NCBI GenBank assembly: GCA_036525795.1
Contig: DATCZS010000161.1
Location: forward strand, 1 to 18,756
DNA: 18,756 nt
From: DATCZS01 sp036525795
GTDB taxonomy: Bacteria > Actinomycetota > Acidimicrobiia > Spongiisociales > ZC4RG35
Direction: 5' to 3'
Shown: positions 5,743-13,689 of the stretch, one piece after another
How the letters are laid out: every line of letters starts with the position of its first letter
Position numbering within the stretch: position 1 is the stretch's first letter
The notes under the pieces: model-generated
The model's database searches: none
Seen by the model: the letters and a program-made list of their open reading frames with translations, nothing else
What the model was told of the DNA's origin: nothing
Program-made: the position numbers and the translations under genes

Positions 5743-7761
5743 ATGTCAGACACCACCCCAGACGACGTCTCCCGGGCGGAGTTCCGAACCGTGTTCCGGG
5801 GCTTCGACCCCGATGAGGTTCGCGCGTTTCTACGCACGGTCACGGACCAGGTCACCGAGCTCACCGCCGAACGCGACCGCCTGCGCGAGCAGATGACCGC
5901 GGCGGGGGGAAAAGCCCTGAAGCACGAGTTCGAGCAGGTCGGTCGCGAGGTGGCGAGCGTGCTGGAACAGGCGCGTCAGGCGGCCGAGGCGATGCGAGAG
6001 CGAGCGGCGGCCGAGGCGGCCCGGTGGCGTTCGGAGGCCATGGCCGACAGCGACGCCGAACTGCGACAGGCACGCGCCGACGCCGAGCAGCTCCGCGGAG
6101 ACGCGTGGTCGACGGCAGAGGAGTTGCTGGCGCAATCCCAGCGCGAGGCCGCTCACCTCGTCGACGAGGCCAAGGCCGAAGCGCTGCGGTTGCAGGGGGA
6201 GGCCGAACGGGAGTCGCACCGGCTGACATCTGCCGCGCGCCGCCAGGCCGAGGAAGCGGTCCGACTGGCACGCATGGAGGCCGAACGTCTCACGATCGAT
6301 GCCCAGGCCCGCCACGACGAGATCATCGAGACCGCCACCCGCCAGTCCGAGACCGCCCAGGAGCGCACCCGGGCCCTCGAACAGCGCCGCGACGAGCTCA
6401 AGAAGGAGCTGGAGACGGTTCGGGGCGCCCTCGCCTCGATGGAGGCGGCCATGGACGAGCGCCGCGAGCAGCTCGGCATGTCCACCACGGCGTCGAGCGC
6501 CCCTCCCAAGGCGGAGCGACAGTCTGAGGCGCCGCCGGGTCACTGGGTGCCGGGTGAAACGGTGCGGGTGGTGCGCCCCGAGCAGGCGGCGGGATCCACC
6601 GAGCCCACCGGCACCAAGACGCAGCGGATCGCGGAGGGTCCCGAGATCAGGCTGATCTCGGCCGAGGAATTGAAGGGACGGAAAGCGCCGGGGGAGCGGG
6701 ACGAGGGAGAGCCGGCCGGCGAGCGGGGAGAGGCCGAAGAGCCAGGCGAAATCGAGCCCACCCCCGAGCCCGCAGCGCCCACACACCCGGCGGAGGTCGA
6801 GGCGACTGAGGCGATCGGGGAGCCAGGAGCCCCCGGAGAGGAAGAGGTCGTCGGTGAGGGCGAGCAGGCGCCTGCGGATGAGGCGGGCCTTCTCGAGGAG
6901 CCCTCCCCTGCGGAGAAGCCGCAGGCGCGCCAGCAGAGCTTCGACGATCTGGTGGGGTTGTTCGAGAGGCTGCGAACCGACACGAACGCCGAACCCGCCC
7001 AGGCGGCGCCCGCACCCGTTGAGGAGTCCGGCGGGTCCGATTCGCCACGGGAGGCAGTGGAAGATTCGCCGGGGAAACCCGAAGTTGCGGCCCCGGAACA
7101 CGGAGTCCCGATCGAGCCGGCACAAGAGGCTCCGCAGTCGAACGGGGAAATGGATCCGTTCGCAGTCCGCGACCAGCTGCTTCTGCCGGTGAGCAACCGG
7201 GCGCTGCGCAACGTGAAGCGCCAGCTGGCGGAAGAAGGCAACGTCGTCCTGGAGGAGCTCCACCAGCATCCGGACGACTGGGCCCCCCGCGGCGAAGAGA
7301 TCGAGGACAAAGTCCGTGCCGACCTCGTGGTGCTTCACGCCGAGAGCTTCGGCGCCGGCCATGCTGCCGCAGAACGGCTGACCGGCCGCCGGTTGACGAG
7401 ACCCCAGACGCCCAAGGCCGATATGGCCGCCGGCTTTGCCGCAGACCTCGTCAGCGATGTCGAGCACGCCCTCGAGGAGGGTCGAGCCGCCGATCAGGGT
7501 GCTCTGCAGCTGCAGGCCACGGTGGCGCGGGTATTCCGGGCGTGGCGCACAGACGAGTCGGAGCGCCGGATGCGCCATGTCTCGCTCGAGGCGTTCAATC
7601 AAGGCATGGCGAGCACCCTCGAAGCCAACGAGATCGTTGAGGTCCGGTGGGTCGTGGCGGGACGCGGATGCGCGATCTGTCGTTCGCTCTCCACCGAGAC
7701 GGTGTCGGAGGACATTCCACCGGCCCACGGTGGGTGTGAGTGCATCCTCGTTCCCCGCTGA
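5743..7761 (+). CDS. DivIVA-domain coiled-coil protein with Cys/His-rich, MuF-like C-terminus
   Basis: 672 residues in three parts. Residues 8-40 match the DivIVA membrane-curvature domain (FRGFDPDEVRAFLRTV). Residues about 37-245 are Ala/Glu/Arg-rich heptads that should form a long coiled coil. Residues about 246-470 are a Glu/Pro-rich low-complexity linker broken by a conserved-looking helix SFDDLVGLFERLR (399-411). The C-terminal 200 residues are helical, then end in W-x(6)-C643-x2-C646 ... PPAH662-x2-C665-x-C667 followed by ILVPR. That pattern resembles the end of Mu F / SPP1 gp7-type phage minor head proteins and could bind zinc. The likely site of action is the cytoplasmic membrane at poles or septum, inferred from DivIVA. 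The start at 5743 gives the DivIVA N-terminus and fits the -10 hexamer. The precise role is unknown. Confidence 0.82.
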   Translation: MSDTTPDDVSRAEFRTVFRGFDPDEVRAFLRTVTDQVTELTAERDRLREQMTAAGGKALKHEFEQVGREVASVLEQARQAAEAMRERAAAEAARWRSEAMADSDAELRQARADAEQLRGDAWSTAEELLAQSQREAAHLVDEAKAEALRLQGEAERESHRLTSAARRQAEEAVRLARMEAERLTIDAQARHDEIIETATRQSETAQERTRALEQRRDELKKELETVRGALASMEAAMDERREQLGMSTTASSAPPKAERQSEAPPGHWVPGETVRVVRPEQAAGSTEPTGTKTQRIAEGPEIRLISAEELKGRKAPGERDEGEPAGERGEAEEPGEIEPTPEPAAPTHPAEVEATEAIGEPGAPGEEEVVGEGEQAPADEAGLLEEPSPAEKPQARQQSFDDLVGLFERLRTDTNAEPAQAAPAPVEESGGSDSPREAVEDSPGKPEVAAPEHGVPIEPAQEAPQSNGEMDPFAVRDQLLLPVSNRALRNVKRQLAEEGNVVLEELHQHPDDWAPRGEEIEDKVRADLVVLHAESFGAGHAAAERLTGRRLTRPQTPKADMAAGFAADLVSDVEHALEEGRAADQGALQLQATVARVFRAWRTDESERRMRHVSLEAFNQGMASTLEANEIVEVRWVVAGRGCAICRSLSTETVSEDIPPAHGGCECILVPR

Positions 7762-7804
7762 GCCTGTCGGACCTGCCCGATCTGCGGTATCGCCCGTTGG
7801 GGCA

Positions 7805-7810
7805 TACAAT
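7805..7810 (+). promoter_or_regulatory. -10 hexamer TACAAT for leaderless expression of the UPF0182 gene
   Basis: TACAAT, close to the TATAAT consensus, ends 8 nt before the ATG at 7819. There is no Shine-Dalgarno sequence between them. No -35 stands out at 16-18 bp upstream. Confidence 0.55.
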
Positions 7811-7818
7811 CGCCTTTC

Positions 7819-10722
7819 ATGGTCATTCGGGCAGGAAGCCGTTACCGCGGAGTGGACAGGCGAAGAACGCTGACCGTCGTGGCGGTGATCGTGGCCGCCG
7901 TCTATCTGTTCTTCACCGGTCTGTCGACGGTCTGGACCGACTTCCTCTGGTTCCGATCGGTCGACTTCACCCAGGTGTGGCAGGTCCACATCCTCACGTC
8001 GATCGCCCTCGGCGCCATCGGCGGCGTCTTCGTGTTCGGGGTCGTGTGGCTCAACCTGTGGATCGTCGACCGCGTCTCGCCGCGCTATGAGCTGCTCGAG
8101 CTCGGCGCAGACGAAGAGCTCGTCGAGCGGTTCCGGGAGTGGGTCGAGCCCCGGCTCCGACTCGTTCGAGTAGGAATCTCGGCGGCGTTCGCCCTGCTCA
8201 TCGGCGTGGGGATCGCGGCGTGGCGAGACGACGTCCTCTTGTTCATGAACCCGACGTCCTTCGGGGTCGCCGACCCGCAGTTCGACACCGACCTGTCGTT
8301 CTTCGTGTTCCGTCTGCCGCTGTGGTCGAACATCCTCTCGTGGGTGTTCAACATCACCGCGCTGACGCTGGTGCTGATCGTTGCGATCCACTACCTCAAC
8401 GGAGGAATCCGGATCAGTCAGAGCCGGGGCCTGTCGATCCGCCAGGGAACGAAGGCGCACATCTCCGTCATGGTGGCGGTGCTCGCCGTCATTCGAGCCG
8501 TGACCTACCGGCTCGATGCGTTCGAACTCGTCTACACGCGTCAGGTCAACTTCTCGGGCGCCGGGTTCACAGAGGTCAACGCCCGTCTCCCCGCGCTCCA
8601 GTTGCTGGCCCTCGTCTCACTGCTGGCGGCTGCGCTGTTCGTATGGAACATATGGCGGAAGGACTGGACCCTGGCGTTCGTGTCCATCGGTGCCTGGGTG
8701 TTCGTCTCCCTGGCCGCCGGGCTCGTCTATCCCGCCGTCATCCAGCGTCTGCAGGTCGACACGCGCCCCCTCGACGCCCAGCGGCCGTACATCGAGCGGC
8801 ACCTCACGTCGACCAGGGCGGCATATGGACTCGACCTGGTCGAGGTCCGGCCATTCGAGGCGTCCACCCAGCTTGAGGCCGCCGACATCTCCGCCAACCG
8901 CGACACCATCGACAACCTGCGCCTGTGGGATCCGGGGGTGCTCCGCCGCACGTACCAGCAGCTTCAGGAGATCAGGACCTACTACCGGGTGGACCGCGTG
9001 GACACCGATCGCTACGTGATCGGAGACAAGCCGACCCAGGTGATGATCGCAGTGCGGGAGCTCGAAGAAGGAGCCCAGGCGATCCCGGGCGACTGGCAGA
9101 ACCAACGACTGATCTACACGCACGGGTTCGGGGCGGTGGTGAGCCCGGCGAACGCCGTCGAGGGAGACGGCCAGCCCGACTTCGTCCTTCGGGATGTGCC
9201 TCCGGTCACGACCGACGAGAACATCTCGCTCACGATCGACGGGTCGCGGGTGTACTTCGGTGAGTCATACATCCCCGGAAAGCCGGTGGTGGTCAAGAGC
9301 GGGACCCGGCCTCAGGAGGTCGACTTCCCGCTCGAATCGGTGATCTCGACCAACGAGTACGAGGGTGCTGCGGGCGTCCCCATCGACAGCATCGTCCGCA
9401 AGCTGGCATTCGCGCTCCGGTATCGGGATCTCAATCTTCTCATCTCGTCCCAGTTGCGCGACGACTCGCGCATCCTGATGACCCGCAACATCCGGGAGCG
9501 GGTCAACGACATCGCACCCTTCCTGGCGACCGACTCCGACCCGTACCCGGTGATCGTCGAAGGCCGGATCGTCTGGGTGATCGACATGTACACGGTGAGC
9601 GACCGGTACCCCTACTCCCAGCCCGTGGCCCGGGAGGAGACCCTTCGGCTTCCCCAGAGCTCCGGGCTTCCCCGCTCCGGCTTCAACTACGTGCGCAATT
9701 CGGTGAAGGCCACGGTCGACGCCCTCGACGGAACGGTCACCTTCTACGCCATCGACGACGAGGATCCGATCCTGGCGAGCTGGCGCCGGATCCATCCGGC
9801 CCTGTTCCAGGATGGCTCGACGATGCCGGTCGGCCTGGTCGAGCATCTCCGGTACCCCCAGGACCTCTTCAAGGTCCAGTCGGACATGTATCTGCTCTAT
9901 CACATCGAAGGCGTCGAGGAGTTCTTCAGCCGATCCGACGCCTGGTCGATCCCCGCCGATCCGTCCACGCCGCTGCGTACCGGGATCGACGTGTTGTGGG
10001 GCGACGAACAGACCGGGCCCACGAGCTGGAACTTCCTCGACCGGTATCTCCCCAACTACCTGCTGTTGCGCCTGCCGGGGGAGGAGGATCTCTCCTACAC
10101 GCTGATCCAGCCGTTCACGCCGCTCAACAAGCCGAACATGTCGTCGTTCCTCGTGGCCGATTCGACCCCCGGCCGCTACGGCCGGTTGATCAACTACCGC
10201 CTGCCCAGCGGATCGCTGGTGGAGGGAACCGGCCAGGTGGGACAGCGCATCAACCAGGATCCAGACATCTCCGAGCAGATCACCCTGTGGTCACAGGAGG
10301 GGTCGGATGTGCTGTTCGGGGACATGCTGGTCACTCCCATCAAGGACTCGATCCTCTACGTGATGCCGGTGTACCTGGCCGCCGAAGGTGACGGCGGGCT
10401 CCCCGAGTTCCGCCGGGTGGTGGCGGTGTTCGACGACCGCATCGAGTGGGCCGACACGCTGGACGGCGCCCTCAGGCTCGTGTTCGAAGGCGAGGTCGGC
10501 GAAGTCGAGCCCGGCGACGACGTGCCGCCTCCGTCGACGGGAGATGGCGCCGTCGACGACTTGCTGCGCCAGGCCGCCGAGGCATTCGATCGGGCCAACG
10601 CCGCGCTGCGGGAGGGAGATCTCTCCGAATACCAGAGGTTGATCGAAGACGCCCGGCGTCTGGTCGACGAGGCGCTCTCGCGGTTGGAGCCATCGGTCCG
10701 GAGCCGGCTCACGTTCGGCTGA
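7819..10722 (+). CDS. UPF0182 family (COG1615) membrane protein
   Basis: Large polytopic protein of 967 residues, the usual size of the actinobacterial family, whose function is unknown. Seven hydrophobic helices occupy the first third at about 17-37, 58-80, 114-134, 170-191, 213-229, 256-276 and 284-308. A long, mostly hydrophilic part follows (about 310-890), presumably extracytoplasmic, with the family-typical stretches ADISANRDTIDNLRLWDP and GEESYIPGK-like segments. After a PPPSTGDG linker (about 903) a short Glu/Arg-rich helical tail of about 55 residues closes the protein. It stands in the same block as a PDZ/Lon-like protease gene, as in mycobacteria, which hints at a shared envelope function. 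The ATG at 7819 is supported by TACAAT 8 nt upstream. Confidence 0.92.
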   Translation: MVIRAGSRYRGVDRRRTLTVVAVIVAAVYLFFTGLSTVWTDFLWFRSVDFTQVWQVHILTSIALGAIGGVFVFGVVWLNLWIVDRVSPRYELLELGADEELVERFREWVEPRLRLVRVGISAAFALLIGVGIAAWRDDVLLFMNPTSFGVADPQFDTDLSFFVFRLPLWSNILSWVFNITALTLVLIVAIHYLNGGIRISQSRGLSIRQGTKAHISVMVAVLAVIRAVTYRLDAFELVYTRQVNFSGAGFTEVNARLPALQLLALVSLLAAALFVWNIWRKDWTLAFVSIGAWVFVSLAAGLVYPAVIQRLQVDTRPLDAQRPYIERHLTSTRAAYGLDLVEVRPFEASTQLEAADISANRDTIDNLRLWDPGVLRRTYQQLQEIRTYYRVDRVDTDRYVIGDKPTQVMIAVRELEEGAQAIPGDWQNQRLIYTHGFGAVVSPANAVEGDGQPDFVLRDVPPVTTDENISLTIDGSRVYFGESYIPGKPVVVKSGTRPQEVDFPLESVISTNEYEGAAGVPIDSIVRKLAFALRYRDLNLLISSQLRDDSRILMTRNIRERVNDIAPFLATDSDPYPVIVEGRIVWVIDMYTVSDRYPYSQPVAREETLRLPQSSGLPRSGFNYVRNSVKATVDALDGTVTFYAIDDEDPILASWRRIHPALFQDGSTMPVGLVEHLRYPQDLFKVQSDMYLLYHIEGVEEFFSRSDAWSIPADPSTPLRTGIDVLWGDEQTGPTSWNFLDRYLPNYLLLRLPGEEDLSYTLIQPFTPLNKPNMSSFLVADSTPGRYGRLINYRLPSGSLVEGTGQVGQRINQDPDISEQITLWSQEGSDVLFGDMLVTPIKDSILYVMPVYLAAEGDGGLPEFRRVVAVFDDRIEWADTLDGALRLVFEGEVGEVEPGDDVPPPSTGDGAVDDLLRQAAEAFDRANAALREGDLSEYQRLIEDARRLVDEALSRLEPSVRSRLTFG

Positions 10723-10725
10723 CCG

Positions 10726-10740
10726 CCTGCGGCCCGCAGG
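10726..10740 (+). terminator. Weak GC-rich inverted repeat after the UPF0182 gene
   Basis: CCTGC/GCAGG around GGCCC, starting 4 nt after the stop codon. An alternative outer pairing CCGCCT/AGGCGG is possible. No T-run is present, so intrinsic termination is doubtful. The rest of the gap to the tRNA promoter (10741-10833) shows no feature. Confidence 0.25.
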
Positions 10741-10833
10741 ATCGAGGCGGCCTCCCTACCCGGACGAGGTGCTCGACAGCACGGCCCCGCCTGGTCGAGG
10801 AGACGCCCGCCACCCCCCGGCGCCCCGTCCGGC

Positions 10834-10861
10834 TTGCGTAGTCCCTGCGACGTCCTAGCAT
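10834..10861 (+). promoter_or_regulatory. Promoter of the initiator tRNA gene
   Basis: -35 TTGCGT (10834-10839), a 16-bp spacer, and -10 TAGCAT (10856-10861). A start about 7 nt later would give a leader of roughly 10 nt before the tRNA. It is the only site in the window where both promoter boxes look good. Confidence 0.6.
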
Positions 10862-10878
10862 TGTCCCAACACCTACGA

Positions 10879-10952
<74 letters not shown>

Positions 10953-10958
10953 CGAACG

Positions 10959-10985
10959 AACCCCCAGGTCACCGACCTGGGGGTT
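10959..10985 (+). terminator. Rho-independent-type terminator after tRNA-fMet, possibly bidirectional
   Basis: AACCCCCAGGTC (10959-10970) pairs perfectly over 12 bp with GACCTGGGGGTT (10974-10985) around a 3-nt loop, followed by the T-rich CTCTGTT. It starts 6 nt after the tRNA. The minus-strand secreted-protein gene ends 31 bp away in convergent orientation, so the hairpin may end transcription from both sides. Confidence 0.75.
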
Positions 10986-11016
10986 CTCTGTTGGATCCCC
11001 GGGGGCTCGGTGGGTT

Positions 11017-11577
11017 TCAGGGGCCGTCGTTCGTCGGCGGCAGGTCCACCTTGATCGTCACCGAGGGGGTCGAGGCTCCCCGTTCGGGGGTGAAGGCCAC
11101 CATGAACACCAGGTCTTCATGCCCGTCGGCTGCCAGCCCGACTTCGCCCGGCGTGCAGGCGTCGATGTCGGCAGCGGGAACATCCGTGACCACGATCGGT
11201 TCGATCGGTGAAGGAATCGGGTTCTTCTTCCCTCCGTAGCCCTCCCGGAAGCAGAAGTCCCCGGGCTGGCTGTCCTTGATATGCACCTGCAGGCCGGCGA
11301 CGTCAACCGCTTCGACGATGTCGATGATCCAGTCACCTTCGGCCGAGGACACGTCGAAGCAGGCGGCCGGCTTCTCGGGCGTCAGCGGCACCAAGAAGTC
11401 GTCTGAGGCGGATCCGACCGTCCACAGGGTGGGATCATCGAATTCCCAGTCCGCGCACGTGAGCCCCGCAGGTGGCTCCTGGCCGGGGGGCGTCTTGTCG
11501 GGCTTGGCCGCCAGGCCGGGGACGGCGAGGGTCAGGGTCAGCACCGAGATCGACGCCAGTGCGAGCAGCTTTCTCAT
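11017..11577 (-). CDS. Small secreted four-cysteine protein of unknown function
   Basis: 186 residues, not recognised as a known family. The N-terminus is a classical Sec signal peptide (MRKLL, hydrophobic core to about residue 20, likely cleavage after the Ala-rich GLAA at about 21-24). The mature part is acidic, beta-strand-like and Pro-rich, with four cysteines at 41, 73, 109 and 141 that could form two disulfides. The ATG at 11577 is preceded by GAAAGGAGAG, a good ribosome-binding site. It lies 44 bp downstream of the propeller gene on the same strand and is probably co-transcribed with the sigma factor, so it may be an output or a ligand of that module (inference). It converges on the tRNA terminator. 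Confidence 0.75.
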   Translation of the reverse strand: MRKLLALASISVLTLTLAVPGLAAKPDKTPPGQEPPAGLTCADWEFDDPTLWTVGSASDDFLVPLTPEKPAACFDVSSAEGDWIIDIVEAVDVAGLQVHIKDSQPGDFCFREGYGGKKNPIPSPIEPIVVTDVPAADIDACTPGEVGLAADGHEDLVFMVAFTPERGASTPSVTIKVDLPPTNDGP

Positions 11578-11621
11578 CTCGCTCTCCTTTCACCGGTTTT
11601 GTGTCCGGACGGGAGAGGGCG

Positions 11622-13031
11622 TCACCCTTGGATCGAGCCGACCCACACTGCGGCGGAATCGTCGTAGTACCCGACCGCGATCAGACGGGCACCGTCGACC
11701 AGCACATCGACGGGATTCACGGGGCCGGAGGGGGAGCCGAATCCGCTCCCGGAGGTCTCGGCAGCCGTCCACGACTCCCCACCGTCGGCGGAGACCCATG
11801 CCAGCGCCTGGCTTCGCCCGTCCGGGAGCTGCAACCGCCCGACGGCGTACAGGCGCGTTCCGTCGGACACTGCGGCGGTAACGAACTGGGAGCCGGAACC
11901 GCCCAGAGCCGGATCGGTGATCAGCGACCACGACCGACCGTCATCCGACAGCCACACCGCCCCGTCCAGGTTGGAGGCTTCGGCGTAGTAGCCCACGGCG
12001 ACGAATCTCTCCCCCGTCCACACGACGTCGTTCATCCCCGTTCGCAACCGGTTCTGGCCGGTCAGGGGGTCGGGTTCGCCGAACACCGCGTCGTCGTGGG
12101 GGATCCGCTCCCAGACGATGCCCGAGTCGCTCGCCACCACCGCGCTCTGGATCTCCCCATTGGAAGGGCCGCCCACCGCCACGACTCCGTCCGGTGACAC
12201 CGCGATCCCCGCCACCCAGGTGACCCCCAGGTTCTCGTCCACCCAGTTCCAGTCGACTCCGTTCTCGGAATACCAGAACCCGAATCCGGCGGCGACGAAA
12301 CGGCCGTCCACCATCGCGATCGACCACATGCAGCGACGCCCTTCCGGTTCGATGCGACGCCAGGTCTCGCCTGCGTCCTCCGACACCCAGACGAGAGGAG
12401 CCTCACACGAGGCAAGGTCAAGACCCGAGTCCGACAGACCGGTCACCACCACCCGGTCGCCATCCACCACGACGCCCATGGCGTTTTGGAAGCCTTCACC
12501 GCCAAAGATCGATCCGTCGTCGGGAACCCGATTCCAGGTCACCCCGTCGGGCGACAGCCACACCGCCGCGTCCCCTTCGGTGATTGAGTTCGTATTGCCG
12601 ACCGCCACGAACCCGTCACCCAGAGCGCTGATCGCCTTGATCTCGGCCGGCTCCTCCTGGACAGCGATGCGGGTCCACTCGATCACGACGGGCGAAACAC
12701 TCGGAGGAGACGTGGTCGTGGTACTGGTCTCCAGAGGCGCGGTTGTGGTGCTCGGCAGGGTGGTGGCGGGAGTGGCGGTGGTGGTCGGGTCGACCAGAAC
12801 CACCGTGGTGTCGGGCGCCGGTGGCTCGGTCCCGGCGAGAAACACCCACACGAACCCGGCGGCAACCGCCAGGGCGCCGGCCAGCGCCAGGGCCGGGCCG
12901 TGTAACTGCCGCGGCCTCGCGATGCGGGACCACGCCATCTGTTCGAGGCGGGCATCCTCGCCAGGGGCGAAGACTCCCGACCCGTGAGGAACCGGGTTGG
13001 CATCGCTGAGGGTGCGCAGTGGATCTCTCAT
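11622..13031 (-). CDS. Single-pass membrane protein with extracellular Asp-box-like beta-propeller; candidate anti-sigma/sensor
   Basis: 469 residues. The cytoplasmic N-terminus (1-44, MRDPLRTLSDANPV...EQMAWSRIARPRQ) is followed by one transmembrane helix (about 45-66), a Thr/Pro-rich extracytoplasmic linker (68-115), and a repeat domain. The repeats carry a W/V-x-S-x-D/N-G-x-x-W signature at about 157-169, 214-227, 252-264, 299-310, 359-371 and 411-423, as in sialidase/BNR-type propellers. The ATG at 13031 overlaps the sigma-factor stop (ATGA), so translation is coupled and the protein probably acts on that sigma factor. The short cytoplasmic part has no visible ZAS zinc motif, so an anti-sigma role rests on gene position. 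No catalytic sialidase residues are claimed. Confidence 0.75.
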   Translation of the reverse strand: MRDPLRTLSDANPVPHGSGVFAPGEDARLEQMAWSRIARPRQLHGPALALAGALAVAAGFVWVFLAGTEPPAPDTTVVLVDPTTTATPATTLPSTTTAPLETSTTTTSPPSVSPVVIEWTRIAVQEEPAEIKAISALGDGFVAVGNTNSITEGDAAVWLSPDGVTWNRVPDDGSIFGGEGFQNAMGVVVDGDRVVVTGLSDSGLDLASCEAPLVWVSEDAGETWRRIEPEGRRCMWSIAMVDGRFVAAGFGFWYSENGVDWNWVDENLGVTWVAGIAVSPDGVVAVGGPSNGEIQSAVVASDSGIVWERIPHDDAVFGEPDPLTGQNRLRTGMNDVVWTGERFVAVGYYAEASNLDGAVWLSDDGRSWSLITDPALGGSGSQFVTAAVSDGTRLYAVGRLQLPDGRSQALAWVSADGGESWTAAETSGSGFGSPSGPVNPVDVLVDGARLIAVGYYDDSAAVWVGSIQG

Positions 13032-13591
13032 CGTGGGCTCTCGTCGGTCTCGTCTTCAATCTGTCCGGATCGCCCCAAGCGTCTCTCCAACCGCCGGCGC
13101 GCCCGGTAGAGCCGCTGGCGCGCCGCGTGCGCAGAGCAGCCCAGGACCACCGCCAGCTCGGTCGGGCTCAGCTGCTCCCATGCCACCAACCTGAGCAGCT
13201 CGCGGTCTGTGGATGACATCAGATCGACCGCCGCCAGCACGAGGGCGAGTTCCGACCGGGCCAGTGCCTCGCTCGCCGGATCCTCTTCATGCCCGGCAAC
13301 CATCGACGAGAACTTGGTCGCGAGGTTCTCCCGTCGCCGAGCCGATCGGCGCGTGTTCAGGAGAACTCGCCGGCAGACCCCGTAGATCCAAGGGAGCTCC
13401 ATACCGTCAGGCACTCCGTCGAGGCGGCGCCACACCACCGTGAACACCTCGGCGGCAGCGTCGAGGGCGTCATCCGGGCTTGCGAGGCGGCGGCGGAAGT
13501 AGGCGAAGACCGCATCCTTGTGAAGGGAGAACAGGTGCTCGAACCGGCGATCGGAATCGACGGGGCGCGGCGTCCACACCTGATCACTCAT
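13028..13591 (-). CDS. ECF-type RNA polymerase sigma factor
   Basis: 187 residues, the normal size for a two-domain extracytoplasmic-function sigma factor. Region 2 spans about 17-84 (FEHLFSLHKDAVFAYFRRRL, then ALDAAAEVFTVVWRRLD for the -10/core-binding helices). Region 4 spans about 117-172, with a helix-turn-helix at LSPTELAVVLGCSAHAARQR (141-160). No extra C-terminal domain is present; the last 15 residues are a charged tail (RSGQIEDETDESPR). The ATG at 13591 overlaps the stop of a short upstream frame, and its own stop overlaps the start of the membrane-propeller gene; both overlaps are ATGA. The tail-coding DNA is repeated upstream of the gene. The target promoters and signal are unknown. 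Confidence 0.9.
   Translation of the reverse strand: MSDQVWTPRPVDSDRRFEHLFSLHKDAVFAYFRRRLASPDDALDAAAEVFTVVWRRLDGVPDGMELPWIYGVCRRVLLNTRRSARRRENLATKFSSMVAGHEEDPASEALARSELALVLAAVDLMSSTDRELLRLVAWEQLSPTELAVVLGCSAHAARQRLYRARRRLERRLGRSGQIEDETDESPR
13029..13085. repeat. Duplicated coupling junction, copy A (3' end of sigma gene / start of propeller gene)
   Basis: Copy A of a direct repeat spaced exactly 560 bp from copy B at 13589-13645. Over the core (13046-13085 versus 13606-13645) 34 of 40 bases match, including runs of 12 and 13. On the minus strand it encodes R-R-L-G-R-S-G-Q-I-E-D-E-T and ends at an ATGA overlap. Confidence 0.8.
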
Positions 13592-13689
13592 CCCAGGCCT
13601 TCTGTGGTCTCGTCTTCTCTCTGTCCGGATCGCGGTAGGCGTCTCGCGGTTCGCGGAGATTCTCTTGACCGGGGTTCGAGATCATCCAT
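13588..13689 (-). CDS. Putative 33-residue leader ORF, or remnant of a duplicated sigma-factor 3' end
   Basis: A short frame from the ATG at 13689 encodes 33 Arg/Glu-rich residues (MDDLEPRSRESPRTARRLPR, then SGQREDETTEGLG). Its TGA overlaps the sigma ATG as ATGA. The C-terminal 20 residues parallel the sigma factor's own C-terminal tail, and the stop codon is at the same distance, which suggests descent from a sigma-gene 3' end. It may be translated to couple sigma synthesis, or it may be only a fossil; codon evidence is too short to decide. The ribosome-binding site is weak (TAGGGGC). Confidence 0.35.
   Translation of the reverse strand: MDDLEPRSRESPRTARRLPRSGQREDETTEGLG
13589..13645. repeat. 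Duplicated coupling junction, copy B (leader ORF / start of sigma gene)
   Basis: Copy B. On the minus strand it encodes R-R-L-P-R-S-G-Q-R-E-D-E-T, then five codons and a TGA that overlaps the sigma ATG, at the same distance from the stop as in copy A. Confidence 0.8.

Noticed and set aside
5830..8460. 876-codon open frame on the minus strand opposite the DivIVA-type and UPF0182 genes
   Set aside because: It crosses two real genes and their promoter, has Leu/Arg/Gly-rich low-complexity translation, and lacks any motif; an antisense artefact.
12118..12987. 289-codon plus-strand frame inside the propeller gene
   Set aside because: Ser/Thr/Pro-rich shadow of the minus-strand gene, which has the transmembrane helix, repeats and operon coupling.
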